64,000 nt of DNA from Eupeodes corollae (Eukaryota; Arthropoda; Insecta; Diptera; Syrphidae), in assembly GCF_945859685.1 (NCBI RefSeq), contig NC_079148.1, positions 56,926,421 to 56,990,420 of the forward strand, in the 5' to 3' direction. The position numbers and the translations under genes are program-made. The stretch's first letter is position 1, and every line of letters begins with the position of its first letter. The notes beneath the pieces are model-generated. The model was not told the DNA's origin, searched no databases, and saw nothing but the letters and a program-made list of their open reading frames with translations. Below are positions 1 to 12,170 of this stretch, piece after piece.

Positions 1-903
1 AGAAAAGAAAACACAATAATCTTCTGTGAATTATTATATAATAATAAATACACTGAGTTAAATACCTCAGTTCAGCGTAAAGTGTTTAAATCTCCTTCAC
101 CTAGTAACATTAAGCATATTAATATTAATTTGTTTGATACGTTATCAAAAATGATAATGTCAAAAACAATTACAAATTTGTTTATTGTTTTTTCTTTATC
201 AACAAAAAAATACTCTGAAGTTCTATTCAGATTAAAAAAGATTTCTTTTAAAATTTCAAGATTCTTATCATGGGATACTATTTAGATTGCTAAGGTGTAC
301 CTTAGTTATTATTTAGTAGCAAGGATCAATTTTTTTAAATTTTTATTGACCAGATAATTATTGATGCCTTGAACTATATAAACTGAACGAATTAGCCATG
401 GTCAAGAGTCATTGGAAATGGAAACTGTTGGGAAGGTTATAACTTGACTGAATAAAATTGAAACGATTAGATATTGAGTAGGGTAATTTTTGTTTTCATA
501 CACAAGCGTGCGTAGATCAAATAGCCTTATCTCAATATTGAAAGCACGAAATTTGTTTTTTTGTTTTTTTTTTAGAAAATAATATACATATGTATGTTTT
601 TAGCTGATGAGCAATGCAATTTATTTTCTCGGTTCATTTAACAGTGTATTCACTTGGATGTCAGTGGTTGGGGTTTTTATCCCTGCCTGTATTACATTAA
701 AGTTTTTTTTACGGATTGCAATGAAAAGTATTTTGTCTAAAAAGTTCCGTCATAAAGTTCCATCATTACCCGTAAAAATGAAATAACTGAGAGCTGTAAA
801 TTACTATACCCTGAATCTCTAAAAGCACTACTTAATTATTTATGCATACATGAATAAATTCAATAAAATGATAAAAGATTTGTGTGATTTGTGTGCGTTT
901 TTT
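1..903. other. No gene recognised
   Basis: This AT-rich stretch has only one short open frame (82-285), with low-complexity composition and no recognisable motif. I see no coding exon, RNA gene or transposon end in it. It runs directly into an AACTTCCC repeat copy at 904. Confidence 0.5.
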
Positions 904-1160
904 TAACTTCCCATAGAAAGTTATTGTATTCGATCCGATTTTTCAAATTGAAAGTTTTGACATATCTCGACGTTTCAAGGTCCTATTATTTAAGTAAAAG
1001 ATTTTAAGGGAGATGTCTGTGCGTGTGTGTAAGCGTACATTTTATATTTTTCGTCTTCCATATCTCAAGAACCAGTAGAGATAGCGACTTCAAATAATTT
1101 TACTGTACAAATGTCATAAGAAAAATGCAGAAAAGACTTTCAAAAAAGCCATATTCGCTC
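904..1160 (+). repeat. AACTTCCC repeat, copy A (5' part only)
   Basis: The copy opens with AACTTCCCATAGAAAGTT, a near-palindrome, and continues through conserved blocks (a CTCGACGTTTC block, a GTCTGTGCGTG block, then an AGAGATAGCGACTTCAAAT-like block). The same order is seen in copy C at 25553-26998, and the opening also in copy B at 3769. It stops near 1160, where a mariner relic begins. There is no open frame, and the family is not one I can classify. Confidence 0.65.
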
Positions 1161-1960
1161 GAGTTGTGTTGCATGTGGCGCCGTTCTGTTGAAATCAAAT
1201 ATTCTCTAAGATGTATTCTTAAAAAGCAGGCAAAAAATTCGGGTTATCGTAATGATTCTAGGGGTCCGTATTGACGGTAAAAGTCGTTTCATAGCACCTC
1301 CCGAAAAAAAGAGTACACCAATCAAGCACTTTTTGTGGATGTAATGGCATCCCTACAATTTACTTGAGTATTCTAAGAACCCTAAATACAGCAATGCTTC
1401 GTCTCTAAAGAAAATTTTGTTCGAAAAATGATGTTCACCGCTTGTTCTTCAAAGACATCTACGACATTCTGAATGGTCAGCTGGCTTCAGTTGTTTTGTG
1501 AGCTTGATTTTATATGGATTTAGTTGTAGATCAAAATGCAAAATGCGCCGTAATGTACCGTAAGATAGTCCTTATGCCTGCGAATGACGTGGAATCGACA
1601 TATTCGGGTCTTCGGCAACACCTTCACCTTATAGGAGCTATATTTTCAGTTGTACGAGCGAAACGATGATGCACAGCACATGCCGTACATTATCTGTAAC
1701 CAATCCAGTCTTTTCAAATTTCTTCACATTTTTGCCAATTGCTTGCACATATGTGGTTGTTGCAGAATTAACATTTTTGTTGTGAGTTTTATCAATTTGT
1801 ATGCGTTGTGCGATAGTTAAACGATGAATTTTCGTAAATGTCAGACTTTCAGCTTGAAAGAAAAATTGGTTTGACTATTTAGTGAGACAAATGTCAAATT
1901 CCAGCCCTATAAGCCGCAAAATAATCACAATCAATCAATCAGGGTGGACCATGACCGTAA
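1155..1960 (-). mobile_element. Decayed DD41D-type mariner relic
   Basis: Read on the minus strand, fragments in several frames match the intact-length mariner at 41933-43241. They include a VAEDPNMSIPRHSQALGLSY-like helix-turn-helix block, a PYKIKL..QLKPAD block, an FFRDEA block at the first catalytic Asp, and an FNRT..GATCN-like second Asp block near 1160. Frameshifts and stops are many, so this is a fossil. Tc1/mariner transposases cut and paste the element at TA. The terminal repeats could not be placed. The family call comes from block order and resemblance to the better copy in this window. Confidence 0.7.
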
Positions 1961-1973
1961 TATTTAAACCTTA

Positions 1974-2260
1974 GCCCTACTTCACCAAACACTTTTACAA
2001 TTTTCTATTTGCAATTTTTCATTTTTACTTTGCAAATAACGTTTCACCAAACGCAAACTCGCAAAGAGGAAAACATTGAATTGAAAAGACTTTTTTTTTT
2101 GCAAATTATGTTTCACCAAACTCAAATTTGCAAAGTGCAAGAGCAAGTCTTTTCTGGAAAGTGAAAAGTTCTGTTATTTTGAAAAGTATTTGCTCTTTTT
2201 GTTTCACCAAAGAGTAGACTTTGCAAATTATATTTAGAATGTTGATTGCAAATACAGTTT
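1974..2260 (+). repeat. Left inverted arm with iterated GTTTCACCAAA / TTTGCAAA motifs
   Basis: The arm starts at GCCCTACTTCACCAAAC and repeats a unit of GTTTCACCAAA followed by TTTGCAAA at least three times. The reverse complement of 7895-8060 starts with the similar GACCTATTTCACTAAAC and has the same two motifs. The pair looks like long terminal inverted repeats with subterminal iterations, as in several DNA-transposon groups. No transposase was seen between the arms. No clear target duplication was found, so the ends are approximate. Confidence 0.5.
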
Positions 2261-3129
2261 TATTTTAAAAAGTTGTCTAAAAAGTATAAAAAAAAATGTA
2301 TGAACTATTTTGAAAATGATTATGTAAATAATAGTTTAACAAGGCAATGGACCCTATGTCCTCGATATAGGCTTTTTTTATTTTGACGAATTTACCAAAG
2401 AACCTGAATTTTTGATTTTATGGATAACGCGTTCTTCATCTTAATTTCAAAAATATCTGATTTTGGAAAGGTTTTTAAATCCATCGACATCGTAGACATC
2501 CCTTAATGTAATTTGAGAGTTTATAGCAAAACAAATTTGCCGTTTTGAAATTTGTTTGTAAATAATTCATAAACAAATAAATCGTTTTGAAAAATATTTT
2601 TCAAACTAAGAAGTTAATAGTAAAACTTAGAATTAGCTGATTTAAAAAAAAAGTAAGTTTTCGATTAACGAAAAAGTACCATCGAACTGGTTTTAGCAAA
2701 ACGGCGCACTACAGCGCTAATTGGATCTCAGGCTAGTTTGCCTGGAGATTGCCATTTCTACCTACCATCGAACTGGTGTTGTATAAAATTATAAATACCC
2801 TACACTTCAATAGCCAAAGGAATATTAGTCCCATGCAACAACTTTTGTGTACACTACATACTACTACACATAAAAGACTGCTAATTTTGTATTATTTATG
2901 TTTGTGGAAGAACACCCTTAACTTCATCCATAAAATAAACAGGCCTAAATGCAGAAATATAGCTGTCTCAATTTGAAGTTTGCACTCTTCACATTGGAAA
3001 TGTCGCCATTTTAGTTTTTGATTTTTGTTTCTCCGTCTATCCCTAATTTAAATTTCATTATGAAACTGAACTTTCAAGAGTAAGACGAGGAGTGCAAACT
3101 GCGATAAGTTTCTTGGGACAAATATTAAA

Positions 3130-4460
3130 AAAAAAAATGAACTACATTTTGGGCAGGATTACTAAACCTTTGGGCGTTTAAACTTTTTTGGGTTTTATGG
3201 CATTCCCAATAAAAATAAACGTTCAATCTTATTGACCAATTAAATAACCGCAAGATATTAAAAATGTCGTATCGCCCACAGAGGGCAACCCTCCTGATTG
3301 GACTTAATATAGGATTTGGGTAGTTACGAGGTTGTGTGTATGCAAAGTTTCTTCAAATCCATTCCTTTAAATGCAAAATAAACTTTGTAAATACCCAACC
3401 GTACCAACCCGAGATCCTATAGTGAGAAAAGTTGCAGGGGGCAGCCAGTGTTTATACGTCGCAAAGCCTAGCCACCCAAAATCTTTTGGGCGTTATGACC
3501 TTTCTAAATTTAGGTTTTACGACATTAAAAGTAGCTTTGGGTGATGTGACTTTCTCTTAGTGATATTTCTTACGACGACGTTTGTCTTTTAAGTCTGTAT
3601 GTCATTTTATGATTTGGTGATAATACATAAGAAACGTCAGAATACCCAACTCTTTTTGTCATAAAACCCAAATTTGGGAAAATTTACAACAAACAACGTT
3701 GGGGTTTTTTTTTCATTTAAAATTTATTTGGGCGGTACGAAATTTGCTTTGGGATTTTTGTCAATTTAACTTCCCATATGAAGTTATTTTAATGGGCCCG
3801 ATTTACCAAATTGAAAATCTAGCATTTCTCTACGTTTCAAGGTCACTAAAATAATTAATAAAAGTTGGTAAAAATTGATTTTCTGCCCAAAATGTCTTTT
3901 CAAAACCTTAAGATATTGGCTTTAAACTACTTTTATCTTTTAAAGAATATAGTTGTCAACATTCAGTAAAATTTTGAGAATAATGGAAAAAAAAGTATTG
4001 TCTTCAAACTTTTTGTATTGCACAGAAAATATTGTTTCGTAGTTCAGTAGTATTTTTTAGAAAAATCCAACAGTACGTAAAAATTGATGTTCGGTTCTTG
4101 ATATCTCTCAAATTAATTTCATTCATTTAGTAAAAATTTAAGAAATGCTACTTAAAAAAATTTGTTTACACTAAAAATTTATTGAAAAAAACTAGATTTT
4201 CAAAATAAACTATTTCTTTATATGAAAAATGTTGTTGGTAATTTTAAAATTTTTAAGAATAATTCAACTAACAATTTTTTTAACCCAACACGAAAACCTA
4301 CAAACCTTATAAGCAAGACAAATCGACAGACAGGATGGGAATTAATTAGTGTGGGTCGCATCCCAGCCTCTTTTTTTATTAAGTTTTTGTGCTTTGTGAC
4401 CAATTTTGGTCTTTATGAGATTTTAGGATTTGGGCGTTATATTTTGGGCGAAAATACCTA
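3130..4460. repeat. Region of scattered TTTGGGCG direct repeats
   Basis: The motif TTTGGGCGTT(T/A) or close variants occur around 3170, 3487, 3729, 4430 and 4446 in the same orientation. They lie on both sides of the AACTTCCC copy B, as if that copy had inserted into an older element. No open frame or inverted termini were found. This may be an old non-autonomous element; the class is unknown. Confidence 0.35.
3769..4382 (+). repeat. AACTTCCC repeat, copy B (internally deleted)
   Basis: It begins with AACTTCCCATATGAAGTT and ends with GTGTGGGTCGCATCCCAGCC followed by a T run. Both ends match copy C in intron 9 of Cubn (25553-26998). It is about 0.6 kb against 1.45 kb for copy C, so roughly half is missing internally. 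The shared 3' block (4211-4382 against 26834-27000) is highly similar. The small open frames here are strand shadows without motifs. The family is unclassified. Confidence 0.7.
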
Positions 4461-4556
4461 ACATCTTATTTACGCTTATTAAACACATACAACTGTCAAT
4501 GTTTTATTTTTTGATCTTAATAAACACAATCTAAAATGTGCTTTGCATTTTTTTAA

Positions 4557-4583
4557 ATAGATAGATAGATGGATAGATAGATA
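4557..4583. repeat. ATAG microsatellite at a LINE 3' end
   Basis: An imperfect (ATAG)n run. It lies just past the 3' end of the antisense LINE that follows, so it reads as a (TATC)n tail on that element's sense strand, as many LINEs end in simple repeats. Confidence 0.7.
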
Positions 4584-6060
4584 AGTTCTTTATTTTTTCA
4601 ATTTTCTTATAAGTACAATATTTCATAATAAAAGATATACAAAGCACGGCTTTATAAGCCGTCTGTCGGATAAAACAAAACTAATTAAATAAAAATACAA
4701 AAACAAAATACAATTTTTGAGTAAAAAAGAGAGAATATTTCACAAAATAAGTTTCATAGTTAAAAATATGTAAATATAAATATTAAAGAAAAACAAATTT
4801 TGTTTTAATTATTATTTTCATAATGTGACTTTTAGAGTCAAAAACAAAGAAACAAAGAAAAAAATTAAGGAAAAAAAAGAAAAAAATATTGGTAATGGGC
4901 TTTCAGTTCGGCTAAAACAGATAATGGTTTGTAAGTGAGAAAAAATAGGAAGTTTTTTTAATTTTTAATTTTAAGACCTTTTAGTTTGGTTAAAAACGAA
5001 AAAAAGGAGAAGATACAATCACTTTAACATCTTGTTACACCTCAAAACAAACTCAAACACTCGTTTCGATATTTTCTTGCATGTAAGACATAGCGTATAA
5101 GAGGCTTCCAGCCACGATCTCCGTTTAGTACACCGACACATTCCTCTTGGGAAACAAAACTAGAATAAAAGTAGAGCCTTCGGATTTCCTGTAATATTGG
5201 ACAAAGTGCTAAAAAATGCATAACATCTTCGTTTTGACCAAGGTTGCAAAGGGAACACACAGGGTTTAAGTCTGTTCTATGTGATCTATAATTCAAATCG
5301 AGCATTTCCGTTCTGATCTTGAAGAACAAGCTCATTTCAGAAACTGTAACCTCTTCTCTAAGGTATAAGTTTCCTTCACCAAGTTTCAGATTAAGTTGTC
5401 TGTATATATTCCTGGATGTTGATGCAGTCCCTCGCTCAACACAAAGCCTATACATCGAGTCATCTATAACAGAGTGCATTTTTTAATGTTTCCACATTGT
5501 CCACTAGCAATGATATTGAAAGGTTATGTGCTACAGCAAGATCATACCAGTTTTTGACCGGACTATATCCACAACTAAAACAAATTTTAAGGAGTCTTTT
5601 TTGCAAGTTTTGGTCAGACCGCTTCATAACTTTGATCATGAAATCGGCGTTAGCCTTTAAGTTTTTTAAGAAAATTTGAGGTTAGCCTGACTCTAGGTGG
5701 ATAGCATAATTAGGAGGGTTGATAGGTAACCTAAAAATTCGCTTGAAAAAATACCTCTGTATATTTTCCATTTCCTCCAATTGTTCGAAACCATATACTT
5801 CATTACCACAGCAAAAACAAGTATTCAAGGTGGCATTGAAAACTTTGAATTTTGAAATTGGATCTATGAGTACATATATTTGCGAAGAGCTGGGACCACA
5901 TTGTATTTATTGCAATTTTTGCAGCGGTTTCTATTTGGGAAGAAAGTTCTGCAGACTGTCTAATCACTGAAGAAACTATGTTAGTTATAGAATCTATAGA
6001 GTCAGATGTCACACTTGGCATCGTAACTAGCTGATGATTAAGTTTAATTTTATATCATTG
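4557..6060 (-). mobile_element. LINE relic A (C-terminal part of ORF2)
   Basis: The best piece, 5042-5479 on the minus strand, is a 145-residue open frame. It holds a Cys-Cys-His-Cys cluster of the CSLCNLGQNEDVMHFLALCP type, found downstream of reverse transcriptase in non-LTR retrotransposons. Upstream (5500-6021) other frames give EVYGFEQ-type and FFKRIFRLPINPPNYAIHLE-type fragments of the region between RT and the Cys cluster. Frames are interrupted, the 5' half is absent, and the 3' end carries a TATC tail. The clade is uncertain. Confidence 0.75.
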
Positions 6061-6179
6061 CCGGTTGTTTGTAGATTTACTTATAGATTTTCTAACTTGC
6101 AAAAGACAATTATAGGGAGATAAGACGAATAATTTTTTTTTTGTATTCACAAGCACTCGAGGGGTTATTAGTACCCTTT

Positions 6180-7430
6180 ATGTGTTTATATTTAAACTCA
6201 GTGCGAGCGTTAGGAAAATAGGGAAGGATTTAAAAGGAGATACCGGTGCACATTGGTCTTAAAGTTCTAAACATCAAAATGAGAGGGAAAAACAGAGTTG
6301 GCCAAAGCATTCCACATTCTCGATGTGCTATTTAAGAAAGAATCTCTGTACTTGACAGTACGCCCGAAATTGAGCTTAAGGGTAAACTGATGAGCATTCC
6401 TAGAAGTGCGAGTATTACAATTACAAAAGCAACTGGCTAATTCGACAGAACATTGTTTGTAAAAATATCTATAAAATAACGAAAGGCATGAAACATTGCG
6501 ACGGTGTTCTAGCGATGTAAATGTTTCGATTATAGTTCTGTCGCCTATCATTTTTAAAGCCCTTTTTTGAATTCTATCCAAGAGATTTAAATTTGTTTTG
6601 GGGGCACCTGCCCAGATATGCGAATTATATTCAAGCTTTGGACGGATAAAAGCTTTGTAGATTATAGCCAGATCAGAAGGGGTGAAAAATTTTTTGCATC
6701 TTCGAAGAAATCCTAAGCATCTGGCAGCATTTTTGGCGATATCGAATATGTGATCATTCCATTAGAGGTGATCTGTGATATTCATACCAAGTACTGAAAG
6801 TTGATTAGTTTCCTGGATGCAAGTGCCGCTCATGGATAGAGGCATCGGTAGTGGGTTACGCTTTAACGACAGGAGACAGCATTAAGTTTTCGAAGAATTA
6901 AATTCTACACGGTTTTTGATTCCCCATTGGACAATGCTGTCAAGATCAGAATTTAATGAGCTTATCATACGCTGCCGTTGAAATTCCACATTCGAAGGAC
7001 AAGGATGTGTATCTATAAGCGAGTATGAGAAGCTGAGGGTATTGTCGTCGGCGAAACAGGTTAATGGATTAGAAGTGGCAGACATAAGATCATTTATGAA
7101 TATAAGAAAGAGTGTCGGCGACAAAACGGAGCCCTGGCGAACACAAGCATTTATTTTATGAATTTCAGACTTCTAACCATCCAATACAACTTGTATTGAA
7201 CGGTTAGAAAGGTTATTTCTAATCCAACGAAGAAGAGATTCATCAATACCAAAAGCACTAATTTTCGATAAGATACCTTTGTCCCAACTCTATCAAATGC
7301 TTTTGAAATATCAAGTGCAATAATCTTACTTTCTCCAAAACGATGTAAGGATTTGTTTCACTGTTCGGTGAGATGAACCATGAGATCATTAAGAAGCTTC
7401 CGTACTTCAAGATATTTCTTAAGCTGAAAA
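6180..7430 (-). mobile_element. LINE relic B (reverse transcriptase fragment)
   Basis: Minus-strand frames in order: an ALDISKAFDRV block near 7290, a VRQGSVLSPTLFLIFINDL block with the CFADD catalytic motif (6882-7140), and a C-terminal segment at 6267-6581 with IQKRALKMIGD and HRRNVSCLSLFYRYF motifs. These are RT palm motifs and the conserved tail of a jockey-like LINE. Stops and frameshifts separate the blocks, so it is dead. It abuts LINE relic A in the same orientation but is a different family. Confidence 0.8.
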
Positions 7431-7894
7431 TTAAAGATTTTCTTTCGCTAGAAAAGTGGAAGTTATTTAAGACCGAATTCTGAAATTCAACATATTTTCA
7501 TTAGTGTTTAGATAGTTAAAAAGTTATAAAGCGCGTTATAGCTTATGCTCCATTCATTATAATTTAAATAAATAGGTAGAATTTGAAAATGTTTTGTATC
7601 ATAAGTGATGTCAGTAACTACATTATTCTCGCAGATTTTATATTCAATAATATTATCAAAGCCAGAATTTTTAAAGCTAACTCTATTGTTTCTAATTGTT
7701 GGTATACTTTTTATATTATAATTTTAAAAATACTTCAAAAACTGCAGTTCTTTTCCTTCTTCTAGAAAAGTTTCTAACACAATAAAGATATCATATTCGT
7801 TAATTAATTCCAAAAATTCAGGCATTATAAGTTTGTTTTTGAAACCAGTTTTTTTTTTTTTTAAATACGAAATAATTGCAAAGTGTTATTTTAA

Positions 7895-8060
7895 ATTGGT
7901 GAAACACTTTTATTTTTCACTTTTTAGATAAAGTCTGAAAAATTAAAAAGTGAAAAGTTTTTTCACTTTGCAAATTCTGTGAAACATCTTTGCACTTTTA
8001 CTTTGGAGGATATTATTTTTTGCAAAGTTGTAAAGTGAAAAGAGTTTAGTGAAATAGGTC
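7895..8060 (-). repeat. Right inverted arm with CACTTTGCAAA motifs
   Basis: On the minus strand it starts GACCTATTTCACTAAAC and contains repeated TTTGCAAAGTGAAAA and GTTTCAC motifs. It mirrors the left arm at 1974-2260. The span between the arms (about 6.1 kb) is filled with unrelated, apparently later insertions. Confidence 0.5.
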
Positions 8061-11000
8061 CATGGTTATAAATAACTTCTTAAGTCTTTTCGTTTGTGAT
8101 TTTTCACTAGATCGACCTACTGAATCAGTGTTTTCTTTCATTTTCACTACTTCCTTCTCTAATTGCTATTCGAATCAAACCAAGGCCTTTTGAAGTGAAT
8201 ATTCGGGTTCAAAGGAGTATAATCGAGATTGAAGCTTGTTTCAGTACCCGTTTTTTAAACTATTTATGAACTTTTGATTAATCTTTTGTGGTAATGCATT
8301 GGTATGACATTTTAACATAATCTAAATTTAAGCCGTCTATTAAGCTGCCCAGTTCAACAGAAGGTATATACACTTATCGAAATCACTTAATATGTTTACC
8401 ATGCGATTATCGTTGTTGTTAACTTGTATTATTAACTAAAAATAATAAATGAATTATCGTATTAGAATAAAGTATTATAAGCACCGATAAGGGTGTGACT
8501 ACACAAAAACCTATGTTAATTTTTAACATTCTTAATTTTATTAACAAATGGGTCTTATAACATAATTAGTGTTATCAATCTTTTTAATAAATAGATTTTT
8601 CAAGTATTTACTAATTATTTATCTTTATTTTTAAAAGAAAGAGTTATCATACTTTTACTCGTAGCTAGGTCATTATCAATAAACAAATAAAAGTTAAAAA
8701 TATAATTTATTAACAATCTTAAAGATTGCAAACATTTTTATAATTATTACCTGTAGTTTATTTATTTTTAATAAATTAAAGAAAAGTATCGCATTTGTAT
8801 TTGTATTCAATACAAAAATAAAGTTTTATATTGAATGATTGATTACTATAGTCAAGCATGTGATGACAGATAAGATTTAACTTTTGTTAAAAGAGTGATA
8901 CAAAGTTGAACTATAATGATAATAACTTATTTTGAACGTTCCCTATATGTGGGCATATTTGTGTATGATTGTATTTAAGGCATTAAAACTTATATAAGAT
9001 CATTGTATACGTAAAGTTTTTGAGATGAAATACAATTTTATTAATATTTTACTCGAACAACAATCATTTCCTTGAAATGTTCAAAAACATATGTAATTTA
9101 ACAATGCAAAACGTCAGAATTGACTTGATAACGAGTTTTGGTTCTTTCAGATGTTTGTACTTAAAATCTAAATATTATTATTGAATGTTGAAAATGAAAA
9201 AGGTTGCAGGTGATATTTGCATGACCGATCAGTGTTACGGTGCGGCAACAATTAAATTTAAAAATAAACATTTAACAGTCTTACGTGCTTATACTAATAA
9301 TTTGCTCCCATTGTTGAACATTAAATAGCCGTGTAGTGGAGTGAAGAATAAAGTCAAATTTTAAATTCTATTCGTTATTTATATAAGAAACAAAAAAATG
9401 TTTGTTAAAGCTTTTAACAATGTTAAATTTTTTTTGGCGGAATATAACATCAATTTATAAGCACAAAACACGACCCTGAATTGATACTAAATTTTATATT
9501 GGAGAGTACCTCACAAAAAAAAGTTAACTTAAACATTTTTATGGTTTGCACATTTGTGCTAATAGAAACCAGAAATCAAATAATCGAATAATGTGTGATA
9601 ATAGAATTTGTTAGATTGAATTCTTTTTATTTATTAAATATTTTTTATATACTTAACCTTTTTGGTTTAAACTCAAGCACTCTAATAGCATCCGAATAAA
9701 ATAAGGTTGTTTAAAGTTCTATTCCTTTTGGGGTTGTGAAAAGTTCGTCTTAATAAAAGTCCATAAAGGCCTCTATAACGAAATAAACCGATATTCCCAT
9801 TTGCTATGAATTTCAAAATGCAATTTTGAAATTTCCACACAAAGTTTTTTAAGCGTCTCTTAATTGGGTTTTTGCATCAAGTAAATCAAATTTTGTGTAA
9901 ATTTAGTGGATATCATTTTAATACAAGCATAAATACTAACTATTTGCTGCCAATTTTAGAGCAGCCCTCCTTCATGATGTTTTACCAAGGAGGATGTGTT
10001 CGAACATTTACCACATACAGTACATGCCAATAAAAGTAGTTAAGAGCGTAAAGCATGAGATACTTAAATATTAAATATATAATAAGCATCACATCACAAT
10101 TTTTCAATTCCGACTAATTAAAAAATGGAAAAAATATTGCAAAATGATTTGACTTTTTGCTAAGCACACACATTTTGCCATTTCGTCAATTGATTTAATT
10201 ACTATTCTACAAGGGTAAACAACAATTTGTTTAACTCCTCATTATACAAAAAAACTCGTCATACGTCATTTCAGAATAAGAATATTGGCCTTGATATCTA
10301 AAATTAGAAAATGCTGCCAAAAAGTAATTGAACTGTTAAAAATTCCACCAGTTGATTAAATATTAAAAACAAATATTTCAAAAAAGAGTGACAAAGTAAA
10401 CAATTGCATTTTTGTTATTAAACATTTGACACTGTCACCAAGTTTCTCACGCTGCGTAGTTCTTGTTCATTTGTTTCTTATGAGAAAATAGATATAAGGA
10501 TTTAAAATGTTTGGTTTTTCATTTTATAGTTTCTAACTGAGAATGATTTTCCGTATTAAAAAAAAGGGTTTACAAATTACCATGATTTTGATTATGAGAG
10601 GAAATTGAATTAAATTCATATTTGCACCTAAGAAGAAGAAAACGTGTTTGATCTACCAAATTATTCATTTCAATACAATGTTCAACAATCATGAAATAGA
10701 AAATTAAACACTTAAGTGTTTTGATATTTGTAACGAAGAAGAAAAGGTTATATTTTCGAAAAATCAATTTGGAACAATCAATGGAACGAAGAAATAGGGA
10801 AAGTTGGCGTTTTAACGGAATTAAATTTAAATTTGACTACGGTTGATACTTTCTATGTGTTGATAGATGAGCAGAACTTATTAAAAACGAAACATATTAT
10901 TATTTTTTAAGTTTAATTTAAAATTTGTAAATCGAAATTAATCACCAATCTAGAAACTAAATTTACGATTTTTTGTGTATTTGGAGCTTGAACCTATTAA

Positions 11001-11100
11001 ACTTGTGTACCACCAAGTATTATTGTTATAACGAGGGATGTAACTATATTCGAACAATTTTGCATGGTACGAGTAAGAGGTATTTCGAAGAATAATAGTA
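8061..11100. other. No gene recognised
   Basis: About 3 kb of AT-rich sequence with only short open frames (for example 10570-10767) lacking motifs or codon structure. I found no exons, tRNA or transposon protein blocks on either strand. It is probably intergenic. Confidence 0.5.
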
Positions 11101-11159
11101 TGTAACATTTTAATTTAAGGCTGGAGAAAATTGTGTCTCATTAGTTCTGTGATTTTCCT

Positions 11160-12170
11160 GAGGTTTGATGGTAATAGTACCCGTAGAGCGATGGTTAGTG
11201 CGTTGGAAGCTTACCAAATTTACGCATACAGAAACTTGACTATTGGCGCACTGCGTAGGCACAAGAGTGGCTTACTGGTAAGACTCTAAAACTTAGGACA
11301 CTGAAGTCGTCAATAAAAAATATCAATCTGTTGATTAAGTAGAACTACAGGTTATCAATTACAAGTACTGCGACCACAAGAGCCGGTCAGTTAATTCCAG
11401 TGACCCTAGTGTGTTCCCTAAAATCAACAAGATATTTAGGAAAAAAAAACGATAATGACCTTCCCTGTCTGAAACTCCAAAGAACAGAATAGAACAGAGA
11501 CGTACTCAAGACAGCACAAATAGATCCAGAAGAAGCCATCTTTGACGATGACTTTTACATAATTGAAGATCCAAAGAAAAAAGTGAAGGCGGTGGGAGCT
11601 GCTTTCCAGCAAGTGTAAAAGGTGAATGTTAGCATTCGCCCCAACTACGACTTGGAAAACTGATCCCTACTTAATTACTTTTACCGTCGAAATGATATGA
11701 CACAATGGCGATATGAGAACCGTGGTTTTATGTGGTTCAATGACAATTCCTTGGCAAATACCATAATCGCCGAGTAAACGGGACAAAGCCCCTTGTTAGT
11801 GACGATGGTTGAACTTTAGTTCATCTTCAATTCAATGAAAAACAAAAAGTCAGCAGGTGTCGATGGAATATCCAACGTTTTACTACGTTATTAACCGAAG
11901 GAAGCAATTGACATTTATACCACACTCTTCAATATTGCACTAATCTAGACGACGAACCGTGGATAGGTGAGTCCTGTAAAATCGGGAGGTCATGGCACAA
12001 GACGGAGCAGAGCTCTTTCGGTGCAGTAGGGGTGTGTCCGAACGGGACCGAACTGATAGGGTGAAGCAGTAGAACCAGTTTTGGTGGCTTCAATCGGTAC
12101 TTGATAGTGAGTAGTCGGGATGGGATTTTAAGCCTTAACCGGCTAATAGTTTTATAGTTTTAGGGTTTAG
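11160..12170 (+). mobile_element. LINE relic C, RT N-terminal part
   Basis: Sense frames hold a LINE block of the type FNSMKNKKSAGVDGISNVLLR (around 11830-11890), the start of the reverse transcriptase domain. Upstream, 11400-11800 gives broken pieces of the endonuclease-RT linker. Several stops interrupt it. Its orientation and style fit the RT segments at 13675-13912 and 18450-19496, so these may be one element, but the intervening 1.5 kb is unrelated or unrecognisable. Confidence 0.6.

Noticed and set aside
11170..11230. tRNA-like phrase AGCGATGGTTAGTGCGTTGG
   Set aside because: There is an A-box-like string only. No B box with proper spacing and no cloverleaf follow it, and it adjoins LINE relic C.
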